Shown here piece after piece: positions 1 to 12,282 of a stretch of 64,000 nt of DNA. Where the stretch lies: positions 6,663,749 to 6,727,748 of the forward strand of contig NW_019091362.1 in assembly GCF_001949145.1 (NCBI RefSeq). The letters run 5' to 3'. This DNA comes from Acanthaster planci. Taxonomy: Eukaryota > Echinodermata > Asteroidea > Valvatida > Acanthasteridae. Below the pieces are notes generated by a model. It did no database searches. It saw nothing but the letters and a program-made list of their open reading frames with translations, and was not told the DNA's origin. How positions within the stretch are numbered: the stretch's first letter is position 1; each line of letters starts with the position of its first letter. The translations under genes were made by a program, and so were the position numbers.

Positions 1-798
1 TCAAATGTAATCAGAAAGACCTTCGTGACTAATCGGTGTTGTCTCCAGGAAATATATAACATTAACGTCAGTCACAACATTGTTTTAGCTTTTCCTGATC
101 TAATTGTGATTTTTCTAATAATTATTGTAAATCCATTCTAAAATACAATACACCAATCATTATTACGTGCTTGCAAAAATGTAACATGCAGATCTGATGA
201 GAAATTAAGCTCGAGGCCAAACAGAGAGGAAGAAGAGACACCGTCACAATGGTAGCAGGATCAGCAGTGTTTTAATAAGAAACACGCCGGCGGACTAATA
301 TCATTGAAAGTGTGGTGCTGATGAAGTTTACGAGGAAGACTAAACTGAAGGAAGACTGAATATTCTGAGGGTAATAATATAGTGCAAGCTGGGTGGTAAC
401 TACCTAAACCCGTGTTCAAACTTGCGGTCGCACAATTGTAGACATATTATCTGGAGGAGTGGGAGAACTACTTGGAAACTTTCTGGCACGGACCACAGAG
501 AAATATTTATAAGGTTACAAATCTACCACGAATGGGAACTTTATTAACGGTCTTAAAAAGAAATTGGACGGACATTCGAACAAGGATCAGCCGGGTAAAT
601 TAAAAAGTGACGAATTCTGGGCATACACTTATTATGTAAGAGCACCTACATAGACAGATGTTCTTTTTGCTTGTTTTCATTTTTTTCAATAAAATATGAC
701 TGAAATTAATCCCAATTAATGAACCGATGAGATAAAATCAATGAAAAATCAACAGCAAATAGCATGTACTTTGCAAAAAGATGAAAGAAAAGAGTACA

Positions 799-1472
799 GG
801 CGCCCTCTATAAACACCATGAAGCAAAGCTCGACAGCACACGACGCGTCACGTCGTGCGTGGTGTCGTGCTTCAGGCGACGCGATGCACGACACGACGCA
901 CGACGCGACGCACGACAGCACGACGCGACGGGCGACAAAAGAGGCGACGTTTAGGCTGAAAAATTGCAACAAGGAAAGGACCAAAGACAACACGACGCAA
1001 TGGCAAGAAGGCGGCGGTGCGACCCGACGGCACGACGCAAGGGAGCCGTCTTGCCGTCGCGCCGTGTAGTTGCGTCGCCTGGAGGGAGGCTAAAGAGAGA
1101 AAGAGAAATGTGTGTCGTAAATAGTACACCATATCATAGAATACGGATTCCTACCTTTTCTGATTTCGTGCAGAAACATATAGCTCGGTTGATTTGACAG
1201 CTTGATGAAGGGCTAAAAGTCACGTTTGCTTTCATGTGGACTAAATTGATCAACCCAACACGAAAATTACAACTTCTTTGTGGCAAAACGAGGGGTCAAC
1301 ATTATCCAAAGGGGACAAAATTACCTGGGGGACTGATTTATCGGGTTAGGGGAACGCTTTTACATGGGTTTTTCTTTTCCCCGGACAGTTTCACCGGTGA
1401 TAGATTTGCTGTATACACCGGGTAACTGTATCTATATAACGGCTGGGTTGAACCAGAAAGAGGGCGCCCTCT
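799..1472. repeat. Candidate miniature element with CG-rich ACGACGC core
   Basis: The sequence GGCGCCCTCT at 799-808 is mirrored by AGAGGGCGCC at 1459-1468, giving possible 10-bp terminal inverted repeats about 670 bp apart. The left third (about 838-955) is a simple array of CACGACG/CGACGCGA words on both strands, and 1015-1080 contains further inverted CCGTCG/CGACGG words. I see no target-site duplication, so a transposon is only a possibility. The open frames in this block, rich in Arg, Ala, Ser and His, come from the simple repeat and are not genes. Confidence 0.35.
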
Positions 1473-1492
1473 AACTTTCACTACAAGGCTCA

Positions 1493-1611
1493 GGCTGCAT
1501 CCGAATCTCTTGTCTACAGCTAGGTCTAGGTCTTCGCTCCATTGGAAATATGTGGAGACGCGTAGACAATAGACCTAGCCGTAGCTCCAGAAGCCCGTTT
1601 CGGACACGGCC
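1493..1611. repeat. Short imperfect inverted repeat (MITE-like)
   Basis: The left arm (1493-1527) carries a GGCTGCATCCGAA end followed by a CTACAGCTAGGTCT word. Read on the minus strand, the right arm ends in GGCCGTGTCCGAA and contains CTACGGCTAGGTCT. The two shared blocks stand in the same order in both arms, as expected for a small foldback or MITE remnant. No clear target duplication is visible. Confidence 0.45.
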
Positions 1612-3119
1612 TCAGTCATTGATCTCCAGATACATAGAGACTGTAATAGAGATCCATGGGCTCAGTCACAGGTAGTCTTGATTTCTAGACGTTAGTGCTT
1701 GTTAGCGGACACCGTGCATAGTGCAATGTGGAAGGGCTGCGTAGCACCATGATCAGAATATCGACAAGAATATAATATCAAATCAGTGCTCTAAAATACG
1801 TGATTGCTGAGCTTTTAGTAACTGAGTACCTTCCATAGTGCACCCCATCGACTCATAATTAGTGAGAGTAATTAAAAACTAGTTGTGCGAGGGCGCTCTT
1901 CAACAGAAATAAAACAACTATCGATCACTGACGTCTTGGGCTAAGACTAAGTAACTGGCAGTGCCGTACTAAGGCCGTTTTCCAATACTCGATTCGGCTC
2001 TAAAAGGAGACTTGAACTGGTTTTTACAACCTGGCTTTAAAGTTGTAAGGGAAACAGCAAGTCTGATAGTGCTTCAAAACATCAAGTAAGATGCAAAAGT
2101 GCCAAAAATTATAGTACTTTGATTTAATTTAAACACTTCAAGTCCACAATCAGGGATTGGTTTCGTAGACGAACCTGAACGGAGACGCAGCTGAGTATTG
2201 AAAAACGGGCTAAGCCGTTTCCGAAAAGGGCTTGAAAAGCAACGGCTAAGTCTGTTGTCATCGTGTTCGACATGTCCGATCCGCAGCCTGGACTCTATTT
2301 GGACCCAGCCAGCCATTGCCAGTGCATCATACGCGAGTACATGTACATGTACATGTATATGTACACAGTGCATGTACATGTAAAACGGCCCGTCCAAGAA
2401 TGATGGCATCTTGCTTGCTTCCTTACTGGGACAGGAAAAGTAGACATAATTTACGTTGAAACCCAAGTCATCAGAATTCATGAAAATACACAGAGAACAG
2501 TATGATGGACCATGGGGACTTTTATTACAACCTGCCGTCAGATGATTCTGCAAGTGATTCCCTTCTTATGAAACTTTGGGACAAAGAAAGTGGTCGTAAG
2601 TTTTACTTGAGCTATTGAGTAGACAGTACATGCCAGAGCGTTACATGAAGGCCTAGGCCTAAATTTACAGTACGTACCGGTACATCATGTACGTCTAGCA
2701 ATTACGCGATATTACAGTGAACTTCGTATATGGAATTCTTCCCTCAACTAGGCCTATAGTTGCAAGTGTAGCGCAGAGGTCAAGTGTGCCTGTGTCTAGC
2801 CCCACTAGTGTGGCACGGACTCTCACTCCCGATCCGTCCTTAGGCTTAGCCACACATCCATATACACAATTTTGTATCGGCGTATTGAACATTTCGGCGC
2901 ACCCACTTATCGTTGTGGGCGCAATTTCTTTTGCACACGAACATGATTCTTGACCTTTCCACTTTCTAAAAACCATTTATTGAATGAGTTCACTCTCGTT
3001 ATTAAGGTATTTTCCAGTCTTTTTGCCTTTATCCATTCAATCTAACGGGCTCACTCTCACAGTCGCCATCTTTAAAATAAGGTCGTTGAACATTACATCA
3101 CTTGATCCCTCATCGTCTC

Positions 3120-3241
3120 GATGGCTGTTCCATGTCAAGACATATGTAATACACAGACTGAGCGATAAGACACTACATGTACCAATGGGCTCTTCCAAAA
3201 CTTTGGCAGCAGTTTAGATGTCTTGACATGGAAGAGCCGTC
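3120..3241. repeat. 24-bp inverted repeat around a 74-bp spacer
   Basis: Positions 3120-3143 and 3218-3241 are reverse complements at 22 of 24 positions; both contain the word TTCCATGTCAAGACAT. The spacer is 74 bp. This is probably a short MITE remnant; no flanking duplication was seen. Confidence 0.5.
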
Positions 3242-6200
3242 AAAAATTTTTTTTAGCATGTACTACATGTATGTGTTAACAGGTGAACTTAAAATACACA
3301 TGTAGACAGACAAAAAGTGTTCACAAAATTCGATATACAGTAGTTAAGGGGTTCCCGGCAGTTCCGTGTCGAAGGGAGAGGGTATTAAATCCAGCAAGGC
3401 TTTGGCACATTTCTGTTGCTGGCAATTTACTCGTATCTGTTGATTTGTCCCATTTTAAAAGTTATACCAAACGCTTTTTTTTTTAGAGATGGAGAACTTT
3501 TCCAAAATGCGCTGGCACAGATAAGTATTTTTTTATAGACTAGACTGATATGAGAGTCAATAATGGCGATTAACAATCAATGATCTCTTGGGCCTGAATT
3601 TAAAAACGAAAAATCACCTATTTTGAGATTGAGTATTTTGAAATTGCACATTGTTGGGGATCCATCACCCGATAACCAGAAAGCTCCAGCACGACCATAA
3701 ACGTCAATCTCCCAAGCCAATGAATTTTAAGGCCACTGACAAAACTATAATTCAGGGACATCTCTTCAGTGGTGAAAACATTGACTAGAATATCGGAAGG
3801 CACTTATGATTACAGAGGACTCCAAACAATTACATAGTACTCATTAATTTGAGTTTCTAGCTGTTTGATGTAGGCCTACCTGAGGCTGAGGGTTTTAAGA
3901 GAGCATCTCTCAGCCCCCCACCATATGATTATGAATTAGGAAATTTTTAAAAACTTCGACACAGTCTAGCTATCTGTCCATTGCTCTAAAATCCAACTCG
4001 TCACTTCCAATTACCAATTCAGTCTGCTTATTGTATGTTTAGTTAACGAAAAATAAAAAAGGAAAGGCCGATCAACAGCACGATTTGTACGTGATCGCTA
4101 CTTACTGCATGTGAGCGCTCCAGTACTGCCTCTGCATACTGTGTTCCCGGTCAGTATAGCATCGTTCTTGCCTGTTCATCACAATCATCATGCCCGCACT
4201 GTAGTCTTCTTCTTTATTCCTCCATTTTCAAAATAAGTTACTGTTTCATTTTAATAACAATCAGATCTCTACAATATTTTGTATACATGTACATGTACAG
4301 TATACATCTTTAACCAATAAAACTCTATGAACAAATTAATCATGTTAAACACTTCAAAGAGAGATCATTGATGAACTTATTCCCGTACAAGAACCCTGCG
4401 TAAACCAAGGCTTCTACGCTAACCGAGGTTATTCTTATAAAATAGCAGGTTATGTCACAAATTTATGTTTATAAACCGAAATATAAAGCAGAACAAAATA
4501 TGAACATTTTAGGAGTAACCAATAGGGGGTTAATTGGTCAGTTTGAAGCCCTGTTATCCAACAAAAGAGAAACTGCAATTTTTTATCGGCTCGACGGCAT
4601 GTGGGTGAAAGCCAGGTATCAGTCACGGCCTCTGTGTAGCAGGCGTGCAACAGACCTTCATTGGAAATGTGTGCACGCAGCTCGGTTTCCACGTGCGGGC
4701 ACTTTACAACTTGAGAATGGATGAATTATGTCTACGTTACTGGTACGTCCATGGTTCATTCTGAAATTCCTAAACCCCCAGACGGATAGATAAGGCCACG
4801 AAGAACTTGTAAACATGAAAATTAGTTTCTTCAACAAGGTAAACCAAGAACAAATTAGAACCAAATTTGTGGTTGTTTTGTACACAGTTCTTAGACCCCC
4901 GACGTCCAACCTGGGCTAGGAGAGGACTCTCCCAACTACATGAATAGTTGGAACAGACGCTATAGTTGGGGTGTAACATACATGTGACTAGCCTAACATG
5001 TTTAATGTTGTGTGTACATGTACTGTCAGGCCACCTAAATCCATGCAGTTCTGTTTGTACACACTCACCTTTCAGTTAACATTTTACAGACGCACGTGCT
5101 ATTGAAAAGCAAACCGTCACTTCATTTGTCTATGTTCAAATGTTTTGTAAAAGACCTCAAAATATTGGAAATTAATCCTGTAATCCTAGTTTATGTGTAA
5201 AAGGAATAAACGGAAAGTCTTTGTGCCATCTAACAGTTTGCCCTCTATTGTCTAGTGCTTACCTGTACTTTTAACGTGTCACGTGATGTCATTAAAATTA
5301 TTTGACTCAGTGAAGCACTACAAGGGTGCAAATAGGACCCTTCGCTTATTTTTGAAAGTTTAGAATGTTTATTTTTTTTTATTTTGTCAGGCTAGTGAAT
5401 ATGAATAAATATTGGCGATGGAACCATTTGTAGTTTTAAATTTCTAGTTTTTCTTCCCAGATGAGGAGAGCTACATGTAGATTACTGGGTTTGACACTGG
5501 ATTACCAATGTTCATGAATAAAGGCAGTGGTGGGATGGGACATTTGCCAACCTGATCATCGCGTAAAGGGCACAGACATAAACCCAAGGGTGTGGGAAGG
5601 GGATGTGGATTGGGATGGGGGGTGTTCACTAACTTGTAAAGGTGGTTGCAGAGGGGTAAATAACAAAGAACATGGCAGTAAATGTGGGATTGCAATTAGG
5701 TGTACCAGACACAGGAAGGTGTTTTCAAAGGACATTAAAGCTATTTGTCTTCTTTTAAATTTTATTTATTCATAATTACATGTATGATTACAGATGTTAT
5801 TTTTGGAGGGGGATTTAGAGACAAGGTGGATACATGTGGATGGTTAATATGAAGCCACGGGGTGTGCAGAAGAGAAGACAGACAACTAGAGGAAATGGGG
5901 TGCCATATTTAGTGTTGTCAAACAGACATAGGAAGAAAAGGACACATTAAGGGACTTTACTTGTAATTTATTATGCAAGAATGTTAAATATTGACAGACC
6001 AAGGAACCTCATGTTATAACAGGTAAAAATGCAATTCTTTGTTAAAATTCATTTCCCTGTTACCGATGTAAGAAAGGTATTCAAATGAACTGGAAATGAC
6101 TACTGGGAGATTTGGAGTTTGAAGCTGTTCAAGTTGCTTTAAAAATTCGGAGAATATGTGCTGTTACAATGCCAAACACCGGGACTCACCCTTTCAATAA

Positions 6201-7749
6201 ATATATCTTGTGTAGCATGTCTTGGCCACCGTAGATTACCAAGAGCGCCAGCTGCGTACCAGTAGATTTAAGCTGGAATTTTTACACTCTCATGTGGTCG
6301 AACCCACTAAAAGCTGCCTATTCCTGGTCACAAAAAGACATAACTTTTTTTATGTGAATTTCTTCGATGGCAGAATGTGAGTTGTAAAAATAAAATGGCC
6401 GCTAAAAAAATTTCAACTACATTGTAGTTTTCTAGAAATCTTGTTTCAAGCCTTAGGTGCACAGAAATACCGGTAGAAGGATCAAGGATACTGAAGTGCA
6501 CAAATACAGTACATGTATGGACATAGCTTGTGTGAAGGTAACTATCAGCTACTGGAACCATATGGGAAGAGTTCTGTAGGCCTTAGGCTTACACCATGAT
6601 GGAGGAACGCGGATGCTGTTTAACACTCCATGCACAAACTGCATGAGACTCAGACTGGTCTAGAAAATTTTATTTTGAAAAACCTACTAACATTAATATT
6701 TTCACTCAGTGTTAAATGTGAGGAACTTTTATGGCTTTCAGATGGCTAATTATAAGATTACACAGCAGGGAAAGATTAGTGGCATCCGTAAATGGAATAC
6801 TTTCCGACCATAGGCCTGTATTGCACAGGTACTGTACTTCAGTTATGTACATGTACTGTATGCCCAAACCGTGTACCAGTCATTTGACTTGTTATTATGT
6901 TAACTGTAGTCATCTGGGTGCTGCCGCCTACTGTATCAATATGATTGAGCAGAAACATCATAGGACTACCTGTACTGGTAATTGAAGAATTACCTCAAGT
7001 GGTCGCTCTTACTTGTAGAACTTTAGGCCTGTTACTACTACTGTTTGATACTGTAGTTTATTTGAAAAAAACATGAAAATACATATATACCGAAGTTTTA
7101 CTTGAAATTGAATGGAAAACATTAGGCAGTAGGTATTTAGCCGTCGCTGGCAAATTTGACTGAACAATATTTTGCTGGGCGTATATCATCGACAGTAACT
7201 GTTTCTAGGGGGAACCATAATTCTTTCCTGACAAATTTTAGTCTGGTTCTGCGCCAGCATACATGTACCTGGTAGTTGTTTTGACTTCATATTCACAAGG
7301 TGAGAATCGGCCCGTCTTACAATATTTTTTCCCTAAAATAATCCTCCAGAGCCAGGTATCAGAAAATCTGAAAAAAAGAAAATGTGAACATTTGCAATTA
7401 AATGTTAGAGTCAATGTAAAAATAATAACAAAAGAAGAAAAAAATCTTATTTTGGAGGGATGAAAAAAGGAAAACAGTTGCACGCTGTCCACTAGACCAC
7501 CAACCCTACTTGGAATTAATGGGAATTTAATTACTTTCAGAGGCTTACTTGTGTACTGTTTACACATCAAAGAGGGTGCTGTCTACTTGTAGCCTGTAAT
7601 ATTGTTAAGTTAAATTTACCAGTGATGGCTGCGTATTCATCTTAAAAATATTAACATTTTAAGAAATATGAAATGAGGAAAGTTAACATGGCAAATCAAA
7701 GTGATCTTCGTTTGTCAAACTACGTTTGCATTCCCAAGCAATAAACACG

Positions 7750-7948
7750 CAAACTTGTTCCTAATACGGGTATTCACAATAGTGAAAGAGTTTGCAACGT
7801 GTTGACCAGTCACAGTGCGTGAAATCTGTCCACCCAATGCGTGTTTGGAAAGGGTCGACAGATTTCACGCACTGGTATTGGTCAACACGTTGCAAACTCT
7901 TGGAGGCACACCATTGTGAATCCCCGTATTCAAGAGGTTCAGATTTGC
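7750..7948. repeat. Hairpin MITE with about 90-bp arms
   Basis: The inner parts of the two arms (about 7788-7842 and 7858-7905) pair almost perfectly across roughly 43 bases, sharing GAGTTTGCAACGTGTTGACC and GTGCGTGAAATCTGTC. The outer parts pair less well (ATACGG.TATTCACAAT words). The loop is only about 20 bp. This is the best simple hairpin in the first 10 kb and is typical of a non-autonomous foldback or MITE element. It creates open frames on both strands that should not be read as genes. Confidence 0.6.
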
Positions 7949-9791
7949 CAAATTTTCATATCGACTGTACCGGTACAGAAGAACAGGATACAGCTGAGAA
8001 TCTGTAGAATGACCAGCGTGTTGGGAGAGGGAGGCATAGGGCCGTGTCCCTCTTACTGCATTCAGATGAGAAGCCAAAATGAGAACAGGTTTGTTTTTAA
8101 ACAAAAAAAATTGGTCAAAGTACTGTTAAGTGTGCCCAAGTTACAGGAACTCGTGGATGTCTGTTGGGTATGATCACTCAATCGCTGCACAGTTTGTGGA
8201 CCTTACTGTATGACCTGTCAGTAGTTTCACAATCTGAAGATGGCCTGTTCTTTCTGATTCACTGTAGTTGAAGACTGTTTCAGAATAAGGAAGTTACAGG
8301 TTACAAGCAGCATTTAAGTCGGAGGAACTTTGTTCCATGTTCAAAAACTTATCTACTATAGCTTAAAATACAGTTTCATGCCTCATCCCGATGACCACTC
8401 CACAGAGACCATTCCACGACCAGGGAATCATTTTTCCTGTCACACAACCAAAACGGAGCTGGGGGGGTTGTAGAGAAAAGAAAATGAGTCTTTAAATATA
8501 GGTATGACTGGCAGAATCCCCCCTGTGAAATTACACTACATTACAGGGGCTGTTTTGTTAGGGACTGCGGTGTTGGCTGGTGACCCATGGGGCCGTGAAG
8601 GTGCGGCCCACTTAGTGCAGGTGGCTGTCCTCTCATACCACAGACTGGTATGTAATTGGCTTTCTGTAAGCCACTTGAACAAATTTTGTAGTTTATCGTT
8701 GGAGTAGAAACCAAAATACTGGTGTGCATGAAACATATTTCTTTTTTGGTTGCAAATGAGAAATGAATTGGACATGGAAGGAATTTTTGGAAGGAGGGGG
8801 GTGTTCTTTTTTTTAAAATTTTTGTAAGTAACTTGATGTACTTGTAGTTAAATCTGTATTTTGCTTGTAATTTCTAGATGTATGCGCATTCAACATTTAA
8901 GCTAAGTCAGCACTTCACCAAAGTTGTGAAGTTGGAAAACAACATCAAAATCTATCAAAAACAATTATCAAAATCTGGTGCTTACATGTAAATCTCCTCA
9001 CCATACAGAAAATGTCTTTTCATAAGGCTGCATCGTTGTGTCGGGAAAATGAAGAGGTAATATACATTGTACATGGTGTTTTGTGTCTCTTCCAACTCAT
9101 GAAGCCACAGACACCCCCCTCCCCAAGTTAGTACTGCTTGTTCATTCTCACAAATTTTCACAAATGGTAAACTGAAACACCTTTTGGATTGACCAAAAAA
9201 CCAGGGCCCTTGGTTTACTTCCTGGGTTTTCCCCAGGGGCTTGTTGCGGGTGGTGTGTCTATGTGTGTGTAGCTGGGGTGGGGTGTTTGTGTGTAGTATG
9301 GGAAAACATTTGCGGTTACTGGGTCTGGTTGGTTTAAAGTGTGGGTTGATGGATTGGAGTTTATGAAGTGGATGTATCAATGTCATGTGGTGAGACCAGG
9401 CCTGGTGAGACACAGTTTGTTGACTCACTTGTCTGGTAAATAAATTAAGTGATCCAGTAAGCATACCTGTACCTGTCCAGATGGGTCTTGGATTAAATTA
9501 AAAAGATACATGTACCTGTACCAGTACATGTACTGTTCAAGATTTTAAAAAAAATATCAGATCAAGATGTGGGATCTTGCACTTACATTGTAAACTCATG
9601 CACTGGTACACTGTACATACCGGGGGTATTTGTGGATGATGTGTTTTATTTTTGTTTCATGTTCATGTACCGGGTATCATAACTGAATTGTATTTTGCAG
9701 ACGGGCTACGTGTATGATGCTCTTTCCTCGATTTGTGAAACAATCTTTCAGTTGGAGTTTGGGGTTTTACAGAATATGTTTTTCAATGTTC

Positions 9792-10290
9792 TAGGGCTGA
9801 GTCAATTTGAATAATTCACTATTTGAATATTGGACCTTCAATTTGATCGAATATCGGAACATTCGGTCATACCGACCGGCAGATTGTTGATGAACAAACC
9901 ATATACAAAATCCGTCGCAAGAACGCACAAATTGTACATTATGATCAATAGCTTCTCATATCTAGGAGTACCTCCAGCAACAGTTTAGCAATAGGTCCTA
10001 TTTAAGAGATGAACAAGACTTCTTGCCCTCTTGAAAATTTCTATTCTTTTCAAATTAGTTAATGCATAATTAACGGTACATTTTCAATCGTTGTAAGAAT
10101 CCTGATGTTTTTCTTTTGTTAAATCTGCTTGAAACAAGCCTCCACGGTGCAATTTTTCTCATTTAAAACAAAAGAAAAATTTTCCTTTCCTTTTTATTAA
10201 TTTTGCATTTGGGTATTCAAATTTGAAAAATATCTAAATATTCAACAATGGATCGAATATTCGGATATACTGATATTCGGCACAGCCCTA
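9792..10290. mobile_element. Non-autonomous hAT-like DNA transposon (499 bp)
   Basis: The element begins TAGGGCTGAGTC and ends with the reverse complement of TAGGGCTGTGCC. It is flanked on both sides by the identical octamer CAATGTTC (9784-9791 and 10291-10298), an 8-bp target-site duplication. Both the 8-bp duplication and the AGGGCTG-type terminus are characteristic of the hAT superfamily. Inside both ends are repeated GAATAT/TTGAATA words, like the subterminal transposase-binding repeats of hAT elements. The interior is A+T-rich and has no transposase frame, so the copy is non-autonomous. The perfect target duplication suggests a fairly recent insertion. Confidence 0.85.
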
Positions 10291-11987
10291 CAATGTTCCC
10301 CTTACATTAACCAGTATGTACACATGTACGTGTACATGTACATGTACATGCAGACTTGATTTGACAATATTGAAAACAAATTTCAAAAAATGTCCCGGTG
10401 TCTCTCCGTTTGCAAACTACTGGTACATTTACTTTATGGCTTTGTGGAGGAATGAGTCTGTACTTATGTTATATCAGATTCCATCTTCCTGTTCAACCAT
10501 ATTGGAAGCAGTTGGTTCTCCCCTGCTCCACCTGTACTGTACATGCTTTACATTTAGGCACCCTACAGTAGTAAACAACCGATGGCTCTGTACCTAATTT
10601 ATAAGGTTTCCCTTCCCCATCTTGCCGAAGGGGGAGGGAGTATATCATCAGCCTGCTTTGGATTGGTGTAAAACGGCATGAAATTACCCCCAGTTTCCTC
10701 TTTTGGGAGTTTCTAGTCCAGGCATCTGGGAGAGTGGATGATTTTCCGCTTGGATAGAAAATGGAATGAACGGAATTCCTCTTTTGAAACGGAATTTAGC
10801 TTTTTTACTGAGATATTCCTGCAGGGTACATGTAGATAAGTCAGTCACAAAAGGTCCAAATTAAAGAAGTGCTGTACACATTTCATCATTTCTATGGATG
10901 ATGTCCCAATCTTGGTGACTAGGTGTTTGAAAGAGAAAGCCCAGCCAGTTTTGGGTGATTTCCACTCTGCATGGTCACACATGATGAGGAGGGATATGAA
11001 TTTTTCTTTAATTTTGCTCTCATAATTGGATTGGAGTTTGGCTTTTCCAAGAACAGAAGTGGAAGATCGTTCACCTTACTGTCTCTTTTTTGGGGGGGGG
11101 GGAAGCATTGAGGAATTGAATAAATACTTGAAATGTCGCCAGAGAAGAGGGTGTAGGTGGTGATAGGTTTTACGAGATGTGGTGGAAGGTGGGGAGTGTA
11201 GAGAATTAAGTTGAAGAAAGGTGCTTGTGGAAAAACGTTTAATGGTTAACAAACAAGGTTCTGTGACTTGAAGGCAAGAAAGGGCAATCAAAACTACCTG
11301 TGACCTAAAAACTTTCTTGGAATATCTGCCACCTTCCAACATTGACATCCCTTTTTGTAATTTCTTTTTTCAAGCACAAGGGAGAATCACTCAATCATTG
11401 CAATTTTTTGGCATCCTGTGATAAATGGATGCTTTTATTAAAAGCTGAGGGTGAAGGGGGGGTTGGAAGTTGCCCGTAAGGCATCGGAGCTTTGAATCTG
11501 CCGGGGGCCTTGTCCAGTTGATCAGTAGCCTGTCTTGTTTTTTGAGGGCAATGTCTTCTGCTAGGGCAATGACCAGAGGGCGTACAGTTCACTGACTGCT
11601 CGGTATGCTGGTTGGCATTCTACGTGTATGCTCTGCCCCAACCCATTGATGCATCTGGTTCGCATGGCCCAGTTTATGTTTTGGGAAACCTATAGGCTAT
11701 ATTTTGCTGTTGGTAAACCCCCCCCAAAGCCTTCTTCTTTGTTTATTTTCTCATTGTGGCCAATTTGTAGGGGATATTTTCATGCTCTTGCTCACAATCA
11801 GAACAGAATTTCCATTTTAGGCAGTTTTAAGCTGTCTGTGTTGCTGCCTGTTTTGTCAACTACGTGTACAGTACCTTTTAAACATTTTTTACTGCAGCTG
11901 TCTCTGTAATATCAGTACCAGTACATGTACCTACAAGTCTGGCACTCTGGCTGAAGAGTTTTTCTGTACATCACTGGTCTGCGGGTG

Positions 11988-12282
11988 TTATTATTATTAT
12001 TAATCTTTTCTGGTAATGACACCAAGGATTCCTCAAAAGTGCCCTAGGCGCTCTAGGAACAGGCCTGAAGAAACCTGTAGAGAGGAGATGATGAGAAGCA
12101 GTAATAGGCCTAAAGTTTTAGAGGTGGGAGGAAAACCCCAGAGGAATATTCTGGGTAAAATCCACAGAATCAGGTTCAATTTAGGGACTGAAAACCCAAT
12201 CCACACGTGGACCAGGCCGGGATTCGAACCTGGGCCGCAGGGGTGGAAGGCGAGGAAAGAACCACTACACCAACCTGACTTT
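11988..12282 (-). mobile_element. tRNA-derived SINE, copy 1
   Basis: Read on the minus strand, the element starts near 12282 with a tRNA-like head: an A-box-like TGGTGTAGTGG and, about 40 bases on, a B-box GGTTCGAATCC inside the usual CCCGG context. A tRNA-unrelated body follows (including a CCTCTGGGGTTTTCCTCCCACC stretch), then a 3' tail of ATA/TAA repeats at the low-coordinate end (11988-12003). Copies at 19492-19770 and 58741-58907 share head and body sequence. It is a SINE rather than a tRNA gene because the head is degenerate and is followed by the shared body. Confidence 0.8.

Noticed and set aside
2074-2553. 159-codon minus-strand frame
   Set aside because: Part of it is the translation of a TACATG repeat (His/Val/Met run); the rest resembles nothing known.
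8982-9464. 160-codon minus-strand frame, His/Thr/Pro-rich
   Set aside because: It reads through a GT-rich low-complexity stretch (about 9240-9300); no homology recognised.
12200-12280. tRNA gene
   Set aside because: A and B boxes are present, but the cloverleaf is degenerate and the same sequence with its body recurs at 19.5 kb, so it is a SINE head.
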